Shown: positions 1 through 11,450, counted from the stretch's first letter. The stretch: 64,000 nt of DNA from Halichoerus grypus (GCF_964656455.1 NC_135720.1:51486598-51550597), one strand, 5' to 3'. Made by a program: numbers and translations. The notes: generated from the letters alone by a model not told the origin.

Positions 1-1100
1 GGACATAAAAGGCCATTCTGGTGAGGCCTCAGATGGAAATGAGGAACAGATTACTGGAAACTGCAGGAAAGGCGATCGTTGTTGTAAGGGGGCAAAGAAC
101 TTGGCTGAACGATGTTTGCAGTCTAGTGTTTTGTGAAAGGTAGAACTTGCAGGCAACGATATTGGATATTTAGCTGAGATTTCTAAGCAAAAGTGTTTGA
201 GGAGCGGCTTGGCTTTTCCTGACAGTATAGTAAAACGTGAGGAGAGAGAGATGAATTGAAGAAAGAATTGTTAAGCAGAAGGAACTAGAACCTGAAGATC
301 TGGAAAATTTTCAGTCTATCCCTATGGCAAAAAGTGCGGAAGCATGTGCTAGAGGGAACCAAGCGTGCGTCTGGAATATCCATCAGTACAGAGCTTCTGG
401 GATTCCATGGGCAGAAACATGGCCAGTTTGAACGGAAAGGCTCTGAGACAGGAAGCTATCCGTGTGTGTGACAGGACAGGAGGAGAGAGCTATTGGGCTG
501 TGAGTGGGCATTATTCTTCCAGAAGACTGGAAATGACCCAAAGGGGAGTGAGAGGTCACAACCAGGGCCACTGCCTCAGGTTCAACAGGCCAGACACCTT
601 CACCCCGAAGCCCTGAGGACGAGCCCAGCCTGCAGAACCCCGGCACCCTGACTGGCAGAGATGTGGAAGCCGGACCACTGCCCCCGTGGGTCTGGAAGGC
701 AGAGCGCTGAACCAAAGAAGATTGCTTTCAAGTCTTAAACTATGATGGAATTCACCTTGCTAGCTTGGAGACTTACCTGGGAACTGCCACCTTTTCCTTC
801 TCCCCTGTTTCTCCCTTTGGAATGGGAATGTCTATCCTAGGCCTGCCCCACCCCTGTATTTTGGACACATGTAACATGTCCGGTTTCACAGGTTCACAGG
901 AGAGAAATTCTTCCTCAGGATGTATCGCATCTTGAGTCTCACAACATCTGATTTAGTATTTAAAATGAGATGTTGCCCCTTAGACTTTAGAGTTGATGCC
1001 AGGATGAGTTAAAACTTCTGGAGCTATTGAGATGGAATAAACGTGTTTTGCATGTGAGAAGGACATGAACTTGGGGAGGGTGGCAGGAGCAGAATATTAT
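1..1100 (+). mobile_element. MaLR (ERVL-MaLR) internal region, 3' part
   Basis: The last few hundred bases, from about 840 to 1100 (ending in a GAGTTAAAACTTC..., GGACATGAACTTGGGGAGGG pattern), match the end of MST/THE1-type MaLR internal sequence as I know it. The element then runs directly into its 3' LTR. It is old and non-autonomous. The 83- and 110-codon open frames here are chance. It lies opposite in orientation to ARMC2. Confidence 0.7.
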
Positions 1101-1490
1101 TGACTGAATTGTGTCCCCTCCCCCAAATTCATTTGTGGAAGCCCTAACCTCCAATGTGATTGTAACTGGGGACAGGTGTTTTAGCACGTAAAGTTAGATG
1201 AGGTCGGAAGGGTGGAGTCCTTATCTGATAGGATCGGTGGTCTTAGAAGAAGAGAAAGAGAGAGAGATCATCCTCTCTTCCTGAGGGTACACTCTGAGGA
1301 ACCGCCATGTGATGACCTGGTAAGAAGGCAGCTATCTATAAGTCAAGAGGAGAGCTCTCGTCCCGGACCCCACTGGCCAGCCCCTCGACCTTGGGCTTCC
1401 AGCCTCCAGAACCACGGGAAACAAATTTCTGTGGTTTAAGCCACCCAGTCTGTGGTGGTTTGTTATGGAAGAGTGCTGTGGTGAATAATA
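1101..1490 (+). mobile_element. MaLR 3' LTR (MST/MLT1 class)
   Basis: It begins TGACTGAATTGTGTCCCC and carries the class hallmarks AAGCCCTAACC, GCCATGTGATGAC, CTTCCAGCCTCCAGAACC, then CAAATTTCTGTGGTTTAAGC and CCACCCAGTCTGTGG near the end. It follows the internal region without a gap. Confidence 0.85.
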
Positions 1491-1654
1491 GGGGGAAAGG
1501 GACTTGAATGACTGGGGGCCATAATTGCAGTTACTGTACAAACCTGAGAAAAAGATACACTCTCATCAGGTGGACTAACCCAGGAAAAATTAAGGATTTT
1601 AAACTCTTTGTGCTTAGTTTGGTCAATTTTTGGCAATTTGATTGGTACACTTTT

Positions 1655-1740
1655 TTTTTATTGTGATAAAATTCACATACCATAAAATTCACCCTTTTCA
1701 AGGTGTACACTTCAGTGGGTTTTAATAACTATTTTTTCTT
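1655..1740 (+). mobile_element. L1-derived fragment
   Basis: The run TTGTGATAAAATTCACATAC...AAGGTGTACACTTCAGTG resembles a very common old L1 3'-region motif. It is short and diverged, so the family is uncertain. Confidence 0.45.
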
Positions 1741-1869
1741 TTTCTTTTCATACATATATATGTATATATATATGAAAAAATATTTTTATATATTTTTTAA
1801 ATCTGGATTTTAAAATTTTATATATATATATATATATTACTTTTGAGGCAGTTCTGAGCAGAAGAGGAC

Positions 1870-2190
1870 TTCTCCCGCCTGCAGCTGGGAAGGCTCATTG
1901 AAGTGAGCCGAAGGCGCTCCCGAAACCCTCAGCGCGCCGGGCCCGGGGCTGCGTCCCCTGCAGGCAGCAGCGGCCGGCGGCGCGGGCCTTACCCAGCGTG
2001 GCGAGCAGCAGGCCCACGGCGTGCGGGTTGGCGGCCAGCGCCGGGCCGATGCCAGGGTGGATGGCTAAGTTGGCGAGCACGCGGGTCAGCTTGATGAGCA
2101 CGTCCTCCGCCTGGGCCCGCGGCCTCGGCGCCTGGGGCTGCTCCGCTCCCGCCGCCCCCTTCTCCGCACACAGGTCCAGTTTGTAGAACG
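1870..2190. promoter_or_regulatory. Intragenic CpG island over exon E
   Basis: Seen: about 35 CpG dinucleotides in roughly 300 bp and GC well above 65%, in sequence whose surroundings are AT-rich. It covers the 3' part of exon E, its donor and about 120 bp of the following intron. No TATA box or transcript evidence is visible. It could be a methylated gene-body island, an alternative start site, or a product of GC-biased gene conversion at a recombination hotspot. Confidence 0.7.
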
Positions 2191-2308
2191 TACGGAACAA
2201 TGACAGCAGGGTCGGGATGCTCCCTTTCTCTTTGGAAAACTGTTCGCGAGCCTGGTTATTTTTCGCTGTCAGGTTGCCCAGAATAAAGACAATACGGACG
2301 ACTAAATC
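1993..2308 (-). CDS. ARMC2: ARMC2 coding exon (exon 'E', most 3' exon seen)
   Basis: Seen: acceptor TCTTCCCTTTACTGCAG before 2308 and GTAAGG donor after 1993. The 316-nt exon starts in phase 0 and ends one base (G) into a codon. It encodes LVVRIVFILGNLTAKNN, QAREQFSKEKGSIPTLLSLF, a Gly/Ala/Pro/Gln/Arg-rich linker, then AEDVLIKLTRVLANLAIHPG and ANPHAVGLLLATL. Known: in ARMC2 these are two armadillo repeats joined by a poorly conserved linker. The following exon should continue with the conserved E-Y-K type run, and is not in the window. Oddity: the 3' two thirds of the exon is extremely GC- and CpG-rich, unlike the AT-rich exons upstream. The linker's Ala/Pro/Arg content looks like a by-product of that base composition. 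Confidence 0.94.
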
Positions 2309-2811
2309 CTGCAGTAAAGGGAAGACGGTTACAAGTGCACCGGGGCCGGGACCAGTCTTGGGAAAGAGAACAGTATTTAGTTTGTTCACGAGCTACTTAA
2401 TAGTAGAATGGAACACATCTGGCTTCTACTAACTTGTCTAGTACTTGATTCGGTGCAAATTGACAGAGGAGATTAAAAGCATTTGGCAACAATGAAAGAA
2501 TACAAACTGAGGGATGCTATTAGCAAGGGCTATTAACTTCAGATCCTTCATCTGAAATTCTGGCTAGGCTTTTTTTTTAATCCTCCCAGAGAACTATTAG
2601 TTGAGTGGGATAGGATTACTGATAACGTGTTATGTAAATCTAAGTATTGACACTAACAGGTTTCTTGAGCACCCAAATCTTTCCCTGAGAGTTCACCTCC
2701 TACTGAAGCATTGTGTTTCCAAAAATCGGGTGTTCCGCACAATGGTTCATCAGAGAGCCGCTCTTCCCCAACCGGGCTCCGCAGACTTCTGGCGTAGAAT
2801 AAGCTTTGCTG

Positions 2812-3056
2812 TGGGGGGCTGTGTTGAGCCCCAGTATTCCTGGCCCCTACTAGAGGTGCCAGTGGTATCCCCAGATGGCACAACCAAGAAGGTTTAACCA
2901 TTGTTTTAAGAAGAAACAATGTTTAATCATTGTTTGAACTCAAGACCCCGAGATCAAGAATTGCATGCTCTACCAACTGAGCCAGCCAGGCGCCCCACAA
3001 CCAAAAAGGTTTAAATGTCCCCTGGGGGCAAAATCACCCCCATTTGAGAATCACTG
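2812..3056 (-). mobile_element. hAT-Charlie MITE (MER5A-like), split by a SINE
   Basis: On the minus strand it reads from a CAGTGATTCTCAAATGGGGG-type terminus through GCAAAATCACCCC, GTTGTG and TACTAGGGGC, ending at the GGGGCTCAACACAGCCC side. It is interrupted at 2898-2995 by a tRNA-derived SINE with its own target duplication. Confidence 0.65.
2898..2995 (-). mobile_element. Older tRNA-Lys SINE fragment nested in MITE
   Basis: A reverse copy ending ACTGAGCCAGCCAGGCGCC. It is flanked by near-identical target duplications, cacaaccaagaaggtttaa at 2879-2897 and the same with one change at 2996-3014. It is only about 100 bp, lacks the usual pyrimidine tail, and is of the older 'GGCTGGCTCAG' type. 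Confidence 0.75.
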
Positions 3057-3225
3057 TGTCATATAAATATACCACTTTAAAGCAGTACTTTTCTTTCTCA
3101 ACTAGGATAGTGGTTATGTGGGTGACACCTTTATCACGATTTGCTAAATTGTACATGTGTGTTTCATGCACTTTTCTGCATATCAGCTATATTTCACAAT
3201 AAATAAATGTTTCTAAAAATCCCAA
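3057..3225 (+). mobile_element. L1 3'-end fragment
   Basis: Typical old L1 3' UTR wording: a ...GGTGACACC... stretch, AAATTGTACATGTG..., then TATTTCACAATAAATAAATG as a decayed poly(A) end. Confidence 0.5.
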
Positions 3226-3366
3226 GCTGAGAACAATTTACAACTAAACAGGATACAAAAACAATTACGTTCTTAATTCTACAACAACAGACAGACAAAC
3301 GAGTACAGTTGGCCTTCCCCCTACCCACGGATGGTGAGGAAATTCCTCTAGGAGGAAGAGACTTTA

Positions 3367-3555
3367 TTTATTTATTTAAGATTTTATTTATTTACTTGAG
3401 AGGGAGAGAGCACGAGCGAGGGGAGGAAGAGGGTGAGGGAGAAGTAGGCTTCCCACTGAGCAGGGAGCCTGATGCGGGGCTCCATCCCAGGGCCCTGGGG
3501 ATCATGACCTGAGCTGAAGGCAGACGCTTAACCTACTGAGCCACGCAGGCGCCCC
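3367..3555 (-). mobile_element. SINEC copy
   Basis: A T-rich tail (TTATTTATTTAAGATTTTATT) to GAGCCACGCAGGCGCCCC. Perfect target duplication aggaagagacttta at 3353-3366 and 3556-3569. Confidence 0.9.
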
Positions 3556-3590
3556 AGGAAGAGACTTTAAAGAGACACTCACGGAGGGGC

Positions 3591-3778
3591 TGTAAATGAT
3601 CTGGGTGCTAACTCTCATTGTGCCAGGCGCTGTGCAATTCGACAGACAAGAAACTGGGGTTTGTAGAAGCTGCCTGGTCACACAGCTAGCAAGGAGTGAG
3701 TCAGGATTTGAACCCAGGATTCCCCTGACCTGGAGTCCTTTCTACAGCCATGCCCTGCCTCCCACAGGGCCTGTCCTA
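3591..3778 (+). mobile_element. MIR
   Basis: The core GTGCCAGGCGCTGTGC, GGTCACACAGCTAGCAAGGA, and GGATTTGAACCCAGG...TGACCTGGAGTCC is diagnostic for MIR in plus orientation. Confidence 0.85.
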
Positions 3779-3847
3779 TAGGATCTCCTTTGCCTCACCT
3801 TTTGCCGATCAGTTAAGGAATTATCTCCTTTTAAAATGCAAATATGT

Positions 3848-4056
3848 GGGGCACCTAGGTGGCTCAGCCCCTTAAGCCTCTCTTGATTTTGGCTCAGGTC
3901 TGATCTCAGGGTCGTGATTTGGAGCCCCCAAGTCGGGCTCTGCTCTCAGCTTGGAGTCAGCTTGTCCTTCTCCCTCCTCCTCCCCAGCTTGCAGGCACTC
4001 TCTCTCAAATAAATAAAATCTTTCCCAAAAAAGTAAGATAAAAAATAAAATAAAAA
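3848..4056 (+). mobile_element. SINEC copy (diverged)
   Basis: Head GGGGCACCTAGGTGGCTCAG, AAATAAATAAAATCTTT tail and A-rich end. Target duplication gcaaatatgt at 3838-3847 and 4057-4066. Confidence 0.88.
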
Positions 4057-5400
4057 GCAAATATGTCACCAGGAGGGATTCCCAGTAAACCCGGCTTTAT
4101 CAGATCTGTAGTAATTAGCAGCCTTAACCAACAGGGACAAAGGGGAGAGGCCTGGACCTGTTTTAGTCGGGGAGCCAGGTCTAGGTGGGACCTGGGGGGT
4201 GGGGGGTGGGCAGCACAGGGACTGTTTTTGCCAGAGAGCGGAGGGTCACAGACCAAGGACAAGACTTCTGGATTTGCCTGGGGCGACTCGGCCAATACCG
4301 ACTTGTTCCTGCTTGTTCTTGAAAGAAAAGTTTTCCCTGGCAGGCGGAGAAGAAGCGAGGCGGCTGCTTGTGCAGCTGGGAACCAATTGTCAACATTAAG
4401 AAAGTCGGAGGCTGACAGGCCAGCAAGAACCGGAGCTGCTCCAGGAGAGAGTTCACCCTGGGAAAAACCTCTGCTCAGTGCGCAACCCATGGCAGCCAGT
4501 CATCCAGTCGGGACAACTGGCTCCTGGGCCACAGGGAGCCCGAATGCCAGTCCGTGGATAAGTCTGAATGCTCCGGGCCTGGGAGAATACACTCACAGGA
4601 ACAATATGAGAGAAGGGGCTCTGAAGAGCTTCTAAGCTATTTGCGAGGACAAGGCTGACATACGTGGGGTAAGAGCAGAGACCAAAAGGGCCAAGCAGGA
4701 AGCGAGACACGGAGAGGGATTAGGATCCCCAGCTGGAGAGCCAGTGAGTCTAGTTCATACATGTGAGTTTACTTAGCCACTCTGCCTCCATTAACTCATT
4801 CGTAGAATGGAGAAAATATTGTATTATGAGGGCAAACAAGACAAAACGGGGAAAGCACAAATCATGAGGAATGATTCGGGCACTGTTCTGAACCATTTTC
4901 ATGTACTATCAATAACATGTTAGTAGCATTAAACTGTGAGGACAGACCCGATGGTCTTGGAGGAGTTTAGATGAGAGGACACCCAGGGAACAGTGTGTGT
5001 GTGTGTGCAAAATTACCTCCAATGGATTTGAATTCAACCTTGAAAAATGTGTGAAATCCGGCTCTCTGGAGGAGAGGATGGGGTGCGTTGGGCGGTCTAA
5101 AGCAGCGGGTCTTGAGAAAGAGGACGTGGGACAATCCCCTTCCTGGGAACTGGGGTCACTTTGTCTGTCTCTGATCACCAGATGGTTCCCTAAAAAAGCT
5201 GAAGTCTGTGGGTCTTATATCTAACACAAGCACACAATTTCATTGTAGTACCCGTCACTTGACATAAAACCAGTGGTTACTTCCCATAATTCCTAATGGC
5301 AGAGGCTCCTCCCTGGGTTCTGGAAGGAAAGCACTCCTCCACCCTGGCCACACCCAACAGAAAAGCAGGACGTTTTCCAAACACGACCGAGGGTATTTCT

Positions 5401-5602
5401 TTTTTTTTTTTTTAAAGATTTTATTTATTTATTTGACAGAGAGAGACATAGCGAGGGCAGGAACACAAGCAGGGGGAGTGGGAGAGGGAGAAGCAGGCTT
5501 CCCGCAGAGCAGGGAGCCCGATGTGGGACTCGATCCCAGGACCCTGGGATCATGACCTGAGCCGAAGGCAGACGCTTAACGACTGAGCCACCCAGGCGCC
5601 CC
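5401..5602 (-). mobile_element. SINEC copy (young)
   Basis: A full-length reverse copy with an intact T tract. Perfect 18-bp target duplication acgaccgagggtatttct at 5383-5400 and 5603-5620. The low divergence suggests a recent insertion. Confidence 0.95.
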
Positions 5603-5764
5603 ACGACCGAGGGTATTTCTGACAATAAGGTTCCTCGAAGGATATTCCGTTTTATATTTTCTAAGCTGAGGAATAGGAGCTTTTTGCATCAACTTTGATG
5701 TATGATTTCTGATTAAAGACCCGCCACATGAGTTCTGCCTCTGAAAAATTATAATAGTCAGCCG

Positions 5765-5855
5765 TAATAATAGTTGCGGCAGCAGCAATGAACACAGCGT
5801 TTATGACGTGCCAGGCACTGTTCCAAGCATTTAGACATACAAATTAATTCATTAA
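5765..5855 (+). mobile_element. L2/MIR3-like fragment
   Basis: TTTATGACGTGCCAGGCACTG TTCCAAGCATTTAGACATAC AAATTAATTCATT is the conserved 3' motif shared by L2 and MIR3. Confidence 0.55.
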
Positions 5856-7789
5856 AAGTGATAACGTGTGGTCCTTTCATCTGAACAAAGCTGTTCCCAA
5901 GCTCTACCATTCAGGTAGTCCCCTCCCTCACACACTCGCACTCGACAGGAGCCCTGTTGACGTTTCTGGACTTCACGCTGTGCCCCAGATCGTGCCCCTC
6001 TCCCATCTCCTCAGAAGCACGGTAAGCAAAACGGGGAAGACCTTCTCTGTGATTTTGAATGACTTCTTAAAAAAATGTAAAAAGGAGTTGTATCCTTTTT
6101 GCTAAATCATGTCAGGGTACTCCATTTACCCTGTCAAATGTCACAGCTGTCTTGGGAAGGATGCTGGACCATTTCTTCTCCCTTCTCCCTCTTCCCAGGC
6201 TACTTCACCTCTGCCTCCCTGTGTTTGTTTTACTCCTTCGTAGAACGCAGCAGGTGTTGCTGGCCCTGTCGTTGCTGACCTGCCAGGAGTATTCAGACCA
6301 GATCATCCCAGGCTGGAGAAAAAGGCAGCTTGACTTAGAGATCACTGTCCTTCCAAATTCAAGTGACCTCCATCCACTGCAGCACGTGGTCTAATCTGGG
6401 GGAGACTAAGTGCTGCTTTTCTTCTTTGAGAAATTCCCTCGGCCCCTTCGACTTCTAAAATTCTTCAGTTCTCCTGTGGACCCTAACATGGCATCGATTA
6501 TCGAGTCCCACGTGGGAAGGAGAGGCTCTGGACTTCAGCACAGGAAGAGTTAACGCGGCCACAATACCCCTTTCCCTGCCTTCGGATGGAAAAAGGAGGG
6601 GGTGGTTCCTGGGAGCCGGGGTGCCAACTGAAGGATGGCATGCGAGACCAACAAATGGGGGTGGCAGACTGAGCGGCTTGCAGCACTGAGCTCCCAGCGG
6701 CTGCTATGCTCACTGTGTCTGTCCTCCTTCTCAGGGTTGCCTAAGGCAGCTTTTCATCCCCCGTCAAATATATTCTCTGCAAATCTAGGGAACATGGAAT
6801 AGGCCAAACTAGAAGCAGTCTCCCAGGAGGTTGGCAGAGGTGGTGCTTGTCCTGACCTATCTGGAATCCTGAAAGCCCCGGTGGGGCAAGAGGGCCTCGC
6901 AAGTCCCCTTGGCTGGCCATGGGTGGTCGGCACTGTGCAGAGGACTGCCTCGGACAGTATCATAGAGAGGTTATGTATTGTCCCACAACCCAGTCCTTCT
7001 CAAGTCCACAGAGTGCCACTTACTTAAATATTCTATAAAGATTTGAAAAATTAGAGGTCCAAATTATCAATTTGTAGAGACCACGGCTTGAACCCATAGC
7101 AGAAAATCATTTCATCAGGATACAAGTCTCCTTCGAGGTACAGATTCTCTCCTCTATTCTCAGACAGTATCTGAGAACCACCTATAAATCAACCCTGAAC
7201 TTTTGGAGCATTTTTATTAAATTTAACACAAGGTTGCAGATTCATACCACAGCTATGAATTTTGAAACATCAAAATGAAGATGAATCAGGAGAGAGAATT
7301 TTTGTTTAAAGAAAGCAGTCCAGTATAACCAGTTCGTATGGACTTTCTCATTTTACATAAAAGTGGAACTGGGCCCAGCAACAGCTACAGCCAGCGAGAG
7401 CTCAGACAAGCAGGTACGCCTATTGCAAGAGGCCTGACCTCCAGTGTGCCTTCCAGTCATAGCCTGTGGGATATTCTCTTTAGTTTCAAATACGTCATGC
7501 CCTCCTGAGCAAGCATGGTCCTCAGTCTCAATGGGCGCCGCGCTGCTATAAATGAAATTGCTTTAACTGGAACAAAGCAAGGAGCAGGACTCAACTGATC
7601 AGCCGGCAAACCCCAGCGGCAGCGGTGTGTGGATGTTACTTTCCATGTGAGAGAGATTGGCCTCAAGTCAGCGAAAGAGGCTTTCGTTCTCAGAGATGTG
7701 CGGACTCAGGTTTCACGGGGCTCACGGTGCCCAAAGTCCGACCCTGGTGAGAAGGGGCAGGACTGGGGCCATCTGTGCTTACAGACCAA

Positions 7790-8260
7790 TTCCCAAACTC
7801 CTTCATCCCATCTCCTCCTTCCCTATAACCCTCACCTGTCCAATCCCCCGGACTTGGCCGCACAGGTATCTTTGATTCTCGCTCCCCTCATCAACCACTC
7901 GCCGAGTTCCCTTTGCTCTGCCATCTCAAAATCTCCCCCGACCTCTCCTTCCCATGCCTGCTCTGGGGGGCCTGTCTGTAGACTCCTGCCACAGACCCTT
8001 GTGGGATCCTCCCTCGGTGATCAACATTAACACCACTTCCTGAAGCACAGCTCTTATGTCATCCCCTTGATCAAAAACATCCACTGCTTATTAAATGTCA
8101 AAGGGAGCATCCGGTGCACCATCGGGCCCCATGTGACCAGTTCGGCATGACCTCACATTATTACTCCGGCCCACAGTCAGTCAGCCAAAGCGAACATATT
8201 CCTCCTCGAGGCCCACACCCTTCCTACCGAGCCTTAAAATAACTGGTGGGCATCATGTAG
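7790..8260 (+). mobile_element. L2 fragment
   Basis: Pyrimidine-rich sequence with the L2 3' pattern: ...TTATGTCATCCCCTTGATCA, AAAACATCCACTGC, then ...CCCACACCCTTCC. It is diverged, and the open frames crossing it are chance. Confidence 0.5.
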
Positions 8261-8739
8261 ACCATAGGGAAGGAACCATATCAAACTACCACAGAAAGGA
8301 TAAACCATGTTCAGCAGACTCCACTTACTTAGGAGAGAACTACTTCTACTAAGTATAGGAAAACATTTTAGAAAGATTTTTAAGATGCCCCGTTTAAAAT
8401 TGGGTTAGAAACTTCACATGCAATGCGGATCTGAGAGCTGAATCAGGATTTGCAATTTGCAACATTTACCCAACTTCCCACCCTCAAACGAAACTTCAAC
8501 ATTAATCGAACTTATAGGTGGCTCGAAGAACAGATCAATTTTACCCATGTGGAAGGTGGACTGCACTACTGCGAAAATGCTAGTTAACCCTAGGGTCCTG
8601 AAAGTGGGTCAATAGTTTGCAGAAGTGCTGAACCCTACAAGATGGAAAAATCTGAGATGTTGGAGACTCCAAACCCAGAATCTAAGCAGAAGATCACTTA
8701 AAAACCAGTAGAGACTACACTTGATGCCTCATCTATCCA

Positions 8740-8795
8740 TTCCATCCGCAGCCATTTATTGAGCACCAACTACATGCTTCTGGATGTGGCTCTCA
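8740..8795 (+). mobile_element. L2 3'-end scrap
   Basis: CATTTATTGAGCACCAACTA followed by CATGCTTCTGG is the L2/MIR3 terminal motif. Confidence 0.5.
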
Positions 8796-10987
8796 CTCCG
8801 AAGTAGCAGGCAAGGCTAGCATTTCACTGTGCTCTGTTCTTTTTTAAGTCCCCAGACATAAATCAGGCGTTCGGATTCCGTGCTGAGCGGGGGAAGAGCC
8901 AGTTCCACGAGGGCAAAGCAGCAGGAACTGGAAAGAATGAACAAGCCGAGGGCTTATTGTGCTGCCCGCCCGGCCAGGGGTGCAGACCAAGGCCAAGGCT
9001 GAAAAAAGGAGCGAGCTCAGCCAAATGCTAGCAGTAGCCCCTGGGAATGTGCCTGCAGCAGGGCTGGGCAGAGAGCCGCAGGGCGCGCTCCTGCCAGGCA
9101 GGAGGCAGAGGGCGAGCTGGGAGCCAAGCTGCCATATAAAGGCTCCAGGGGAAGGGGTGGAGGTGCCTTCCTAGCTAATCCTCACCAGCCCCACACAAGA
9201 TGGAGGGGAGGGAGAGGTCATGGCGCCCCTGGACTGTTCCCCGCTGTGGCCACGTTACAGACGAACAGCTAGAAAGACGGCAGATGCTTGTGCTTTCAGC
9301 ACACTCTGCAGACATTCCAGGTCCCACTATCAACACGACGATGTCCAAGCATTCCAGACCGACGGTGCTCACTGGGCGTACAAGGCTGAACATGATCCCT
9401 TACCCAAAAAGAAGTCTACATGGAATGAGAGAGGCAGGACTTTGAAAGCAGCACAAGCAAGGACACGTCAGGCGAGTCCCAGACCGTGTTTGCGAATGCT
9501 CTGATGACGGTCCTGCCTCTGGAAGTTCTGTTTGAAAAAAACAAGAAACCGACCGTATTTAAAAATGGAGAGGGTTAGACGGGCAGTTAGTTGCTCAATG
9601 GGTGCAAGTGATGGGAATGTAGATAAAGGTTATTCCTTTTGGACCATGACCTCTGTAAAGTATTGCCCGTCTTACAAAGCTTATTTGAGGCCTTTTACCG
9701 GATCTCCTGCCCAATAGATATTTACAGAAGAAATGGGGGAAAATCCCTTCATGTTCTTCCAGAAAACAAACCCAAACATATTTTGCAGAGATGCTAAATG
9801 CAGCAATGCTGACGTCAGAGGCACCCCCTAAGGCCGGCCCTGATTTGCAAGGATGATATTGACCCTGCTCATTCCTGCGTTACCAGGCCCATCTGTTTGT
9901 ACATTTGGTTTTGTACCAAATGTAGTTTACACCATAAAGCATCAATATGTGCACACTTCTTAAATGAGATGTGTCATTTAATTGATTTTTGATTAGCATT
10001 TGTAATAGATGTTCTACCTAATGCTAAAGTTTAGCTTTCAAACTGCATCAAGCTGACTGGATACGTTGTGTTTCAGTCTCCATTTGTGGGGGGGGGGGGA
10101 ACTGGAGTTATTAGTTGTACCACGGATCTTGGACCAATTAATCTCCTCAGACATGAGCCAGAGAAGTTTCCCTTGTTCTCCCTGAGGAAGTCCTTTGTAA
10201 GAGCTGGGAGGAGTGGATTCCTTTTCTCTGAGACTGTTGATAAACCAGAAACCCTGGCTGGTACCACAGCCATCAGCCACAGACAGGCCCACCTCACCGG
10301 AGGGCTGTGTGCAAAGAGGGGCAGGGCCCACCGGGCCCTCGTCTGTATGCGCGCTGAGCTTCCTCCAATGGATCTGTTGCAAGCTTACAAAGTTTAGGTA
10401 TGGGTCTACACCGAACTTTCTCAAAGCAGGACATCGGCAGGAACATATGGTGATGACTTTAACAATAAAATTTGGGGGTGACTTCACTAACTGCGAATCA
10501 ACAACTCACGGTTTTTCTAGTTACCTGAGGTTGAGGCCACTTTTTTCTGAGGGTCCTGCGGGAGAAAGCCTGAACTCGCCTCTCCTAAGTGGTTCATTCT
10601 GACCAGCGTCTGAAACCTCACCAGTGTGACAGCTGTTTCATAAAGCATGATCAGTGTTATCACTGGGTGTGGTCCGACGACTCCTTTTTGGTTTGTTTTC
10701 TTTTATCCAGGACTAGTTGTTTTGACACATGTCTGGTGGAAAAAAATTCATGGAAGAGTCTAATAAACCATCTCATCTTCTCTAGCTAAGAAAGCCTTCA
10801 GCTCTTGGTGCAAAAAGCAAAAGGCACGGTCATCCCCGCTTGCTGGGGACTCCTACACCAGCCCCTGGTTTGTCTTGCTCGTTTGGCTCCTACTTCGGAA
10901 GGGAGATTCACTGTCAGCCACAGGCCCTGCAGAGGAAGACTGACCCTGTGTGGCTGATGCGATTCATCACTTTAAAATCTCTTGGGA

Positions 10988-11190
10988 GGGGCGCCTGGGT
11001 GGCTCAGAAGTTAAGCATCTGCCTTCGGCTCAGGTCATGATCCCAGGGTCCTGGGATCGAGCCCCGCATCAGGCTCTCTGCTCGATGGGAAGCCTGCTTC
11101 TCCCTCTCCCCCTCCTCCTCTGCTTGTGTTCCCTCTCTAGCTGTCTCTCTCTCTGTCAAATAAGTAAATAAAATCTTAAAAAAAAAAAAA
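10988..11190 (+). mobile_element. SINEC copy
   Basis: GGGGCGCCTGGGTGGCTCAG head, TCAAATAAGTAAATAAAATC tail and a 15-base A run. A short imperfect duplication (ctcttg-gag) flanks it. Confidence 0.92.
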
Positions 11191-11274
11191 AACTCTTGAG
11201 ATTCTGTAGAAACCCTCTGCTGTCAATATTGGAGAGAATTGTTTTAAGGAACAACCTTAACAATTTATACCACA

Positions 11275-11450
11275 GGGTTCCCAGAGCTGCCATGCATTTC
11301 AATCACTTGAGGAGCCTCTAAAAATAGGTTCTTGGGCCCCATTCCAGACCAGAATCAGAATCTCCGAAGGTGGGGCCCGAGAACCTGTATTTCTAAAGCT
11401 CCCCAGAAGATTCTGATGACCAGCCAAGTTTAGGAGCTACCACTGACTTA
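11275..11450 (+). mobile_element. hAT-Charlie MITE (MER5/MER20 group)
   Basis: GGTTCCCAGAGCTGCCATGC ...CAATCACTTGAGGAGCCTCT... GGCCCCATTCCAGACC and a mirrored right half ending GGAGCTACCACTG. The inverted-terminal plan fits this MITE group; the exact family is uncertain. Confidence 0.65.

Larger units (their letters stand above)
1..1992 (-). other. ARMC2: ARMC2 intron downstream of exon E (partial)
   Basis: This is intron sequence after the exon E donor. It holds the internal and LTR parts of a MaLR element (1-1490), an L1-like scrap at about 1655-1740, and AT-dinucleotide-rich sequence at about 1750-1840. I searched it for the next ARMC2 exon, which should start with two bases completing a G-codon followed by a Y-K-S/D-D-C-E type run, and did not find it. 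Confidence 0.75.

Noticed and set aside
383..715. A 110-codon frame at the window start, opposite an 83-codon frame
   Set aside because: It lies in MaLR internal sequence, shows no conserved retroviral motif and is opposite in strand to the element.
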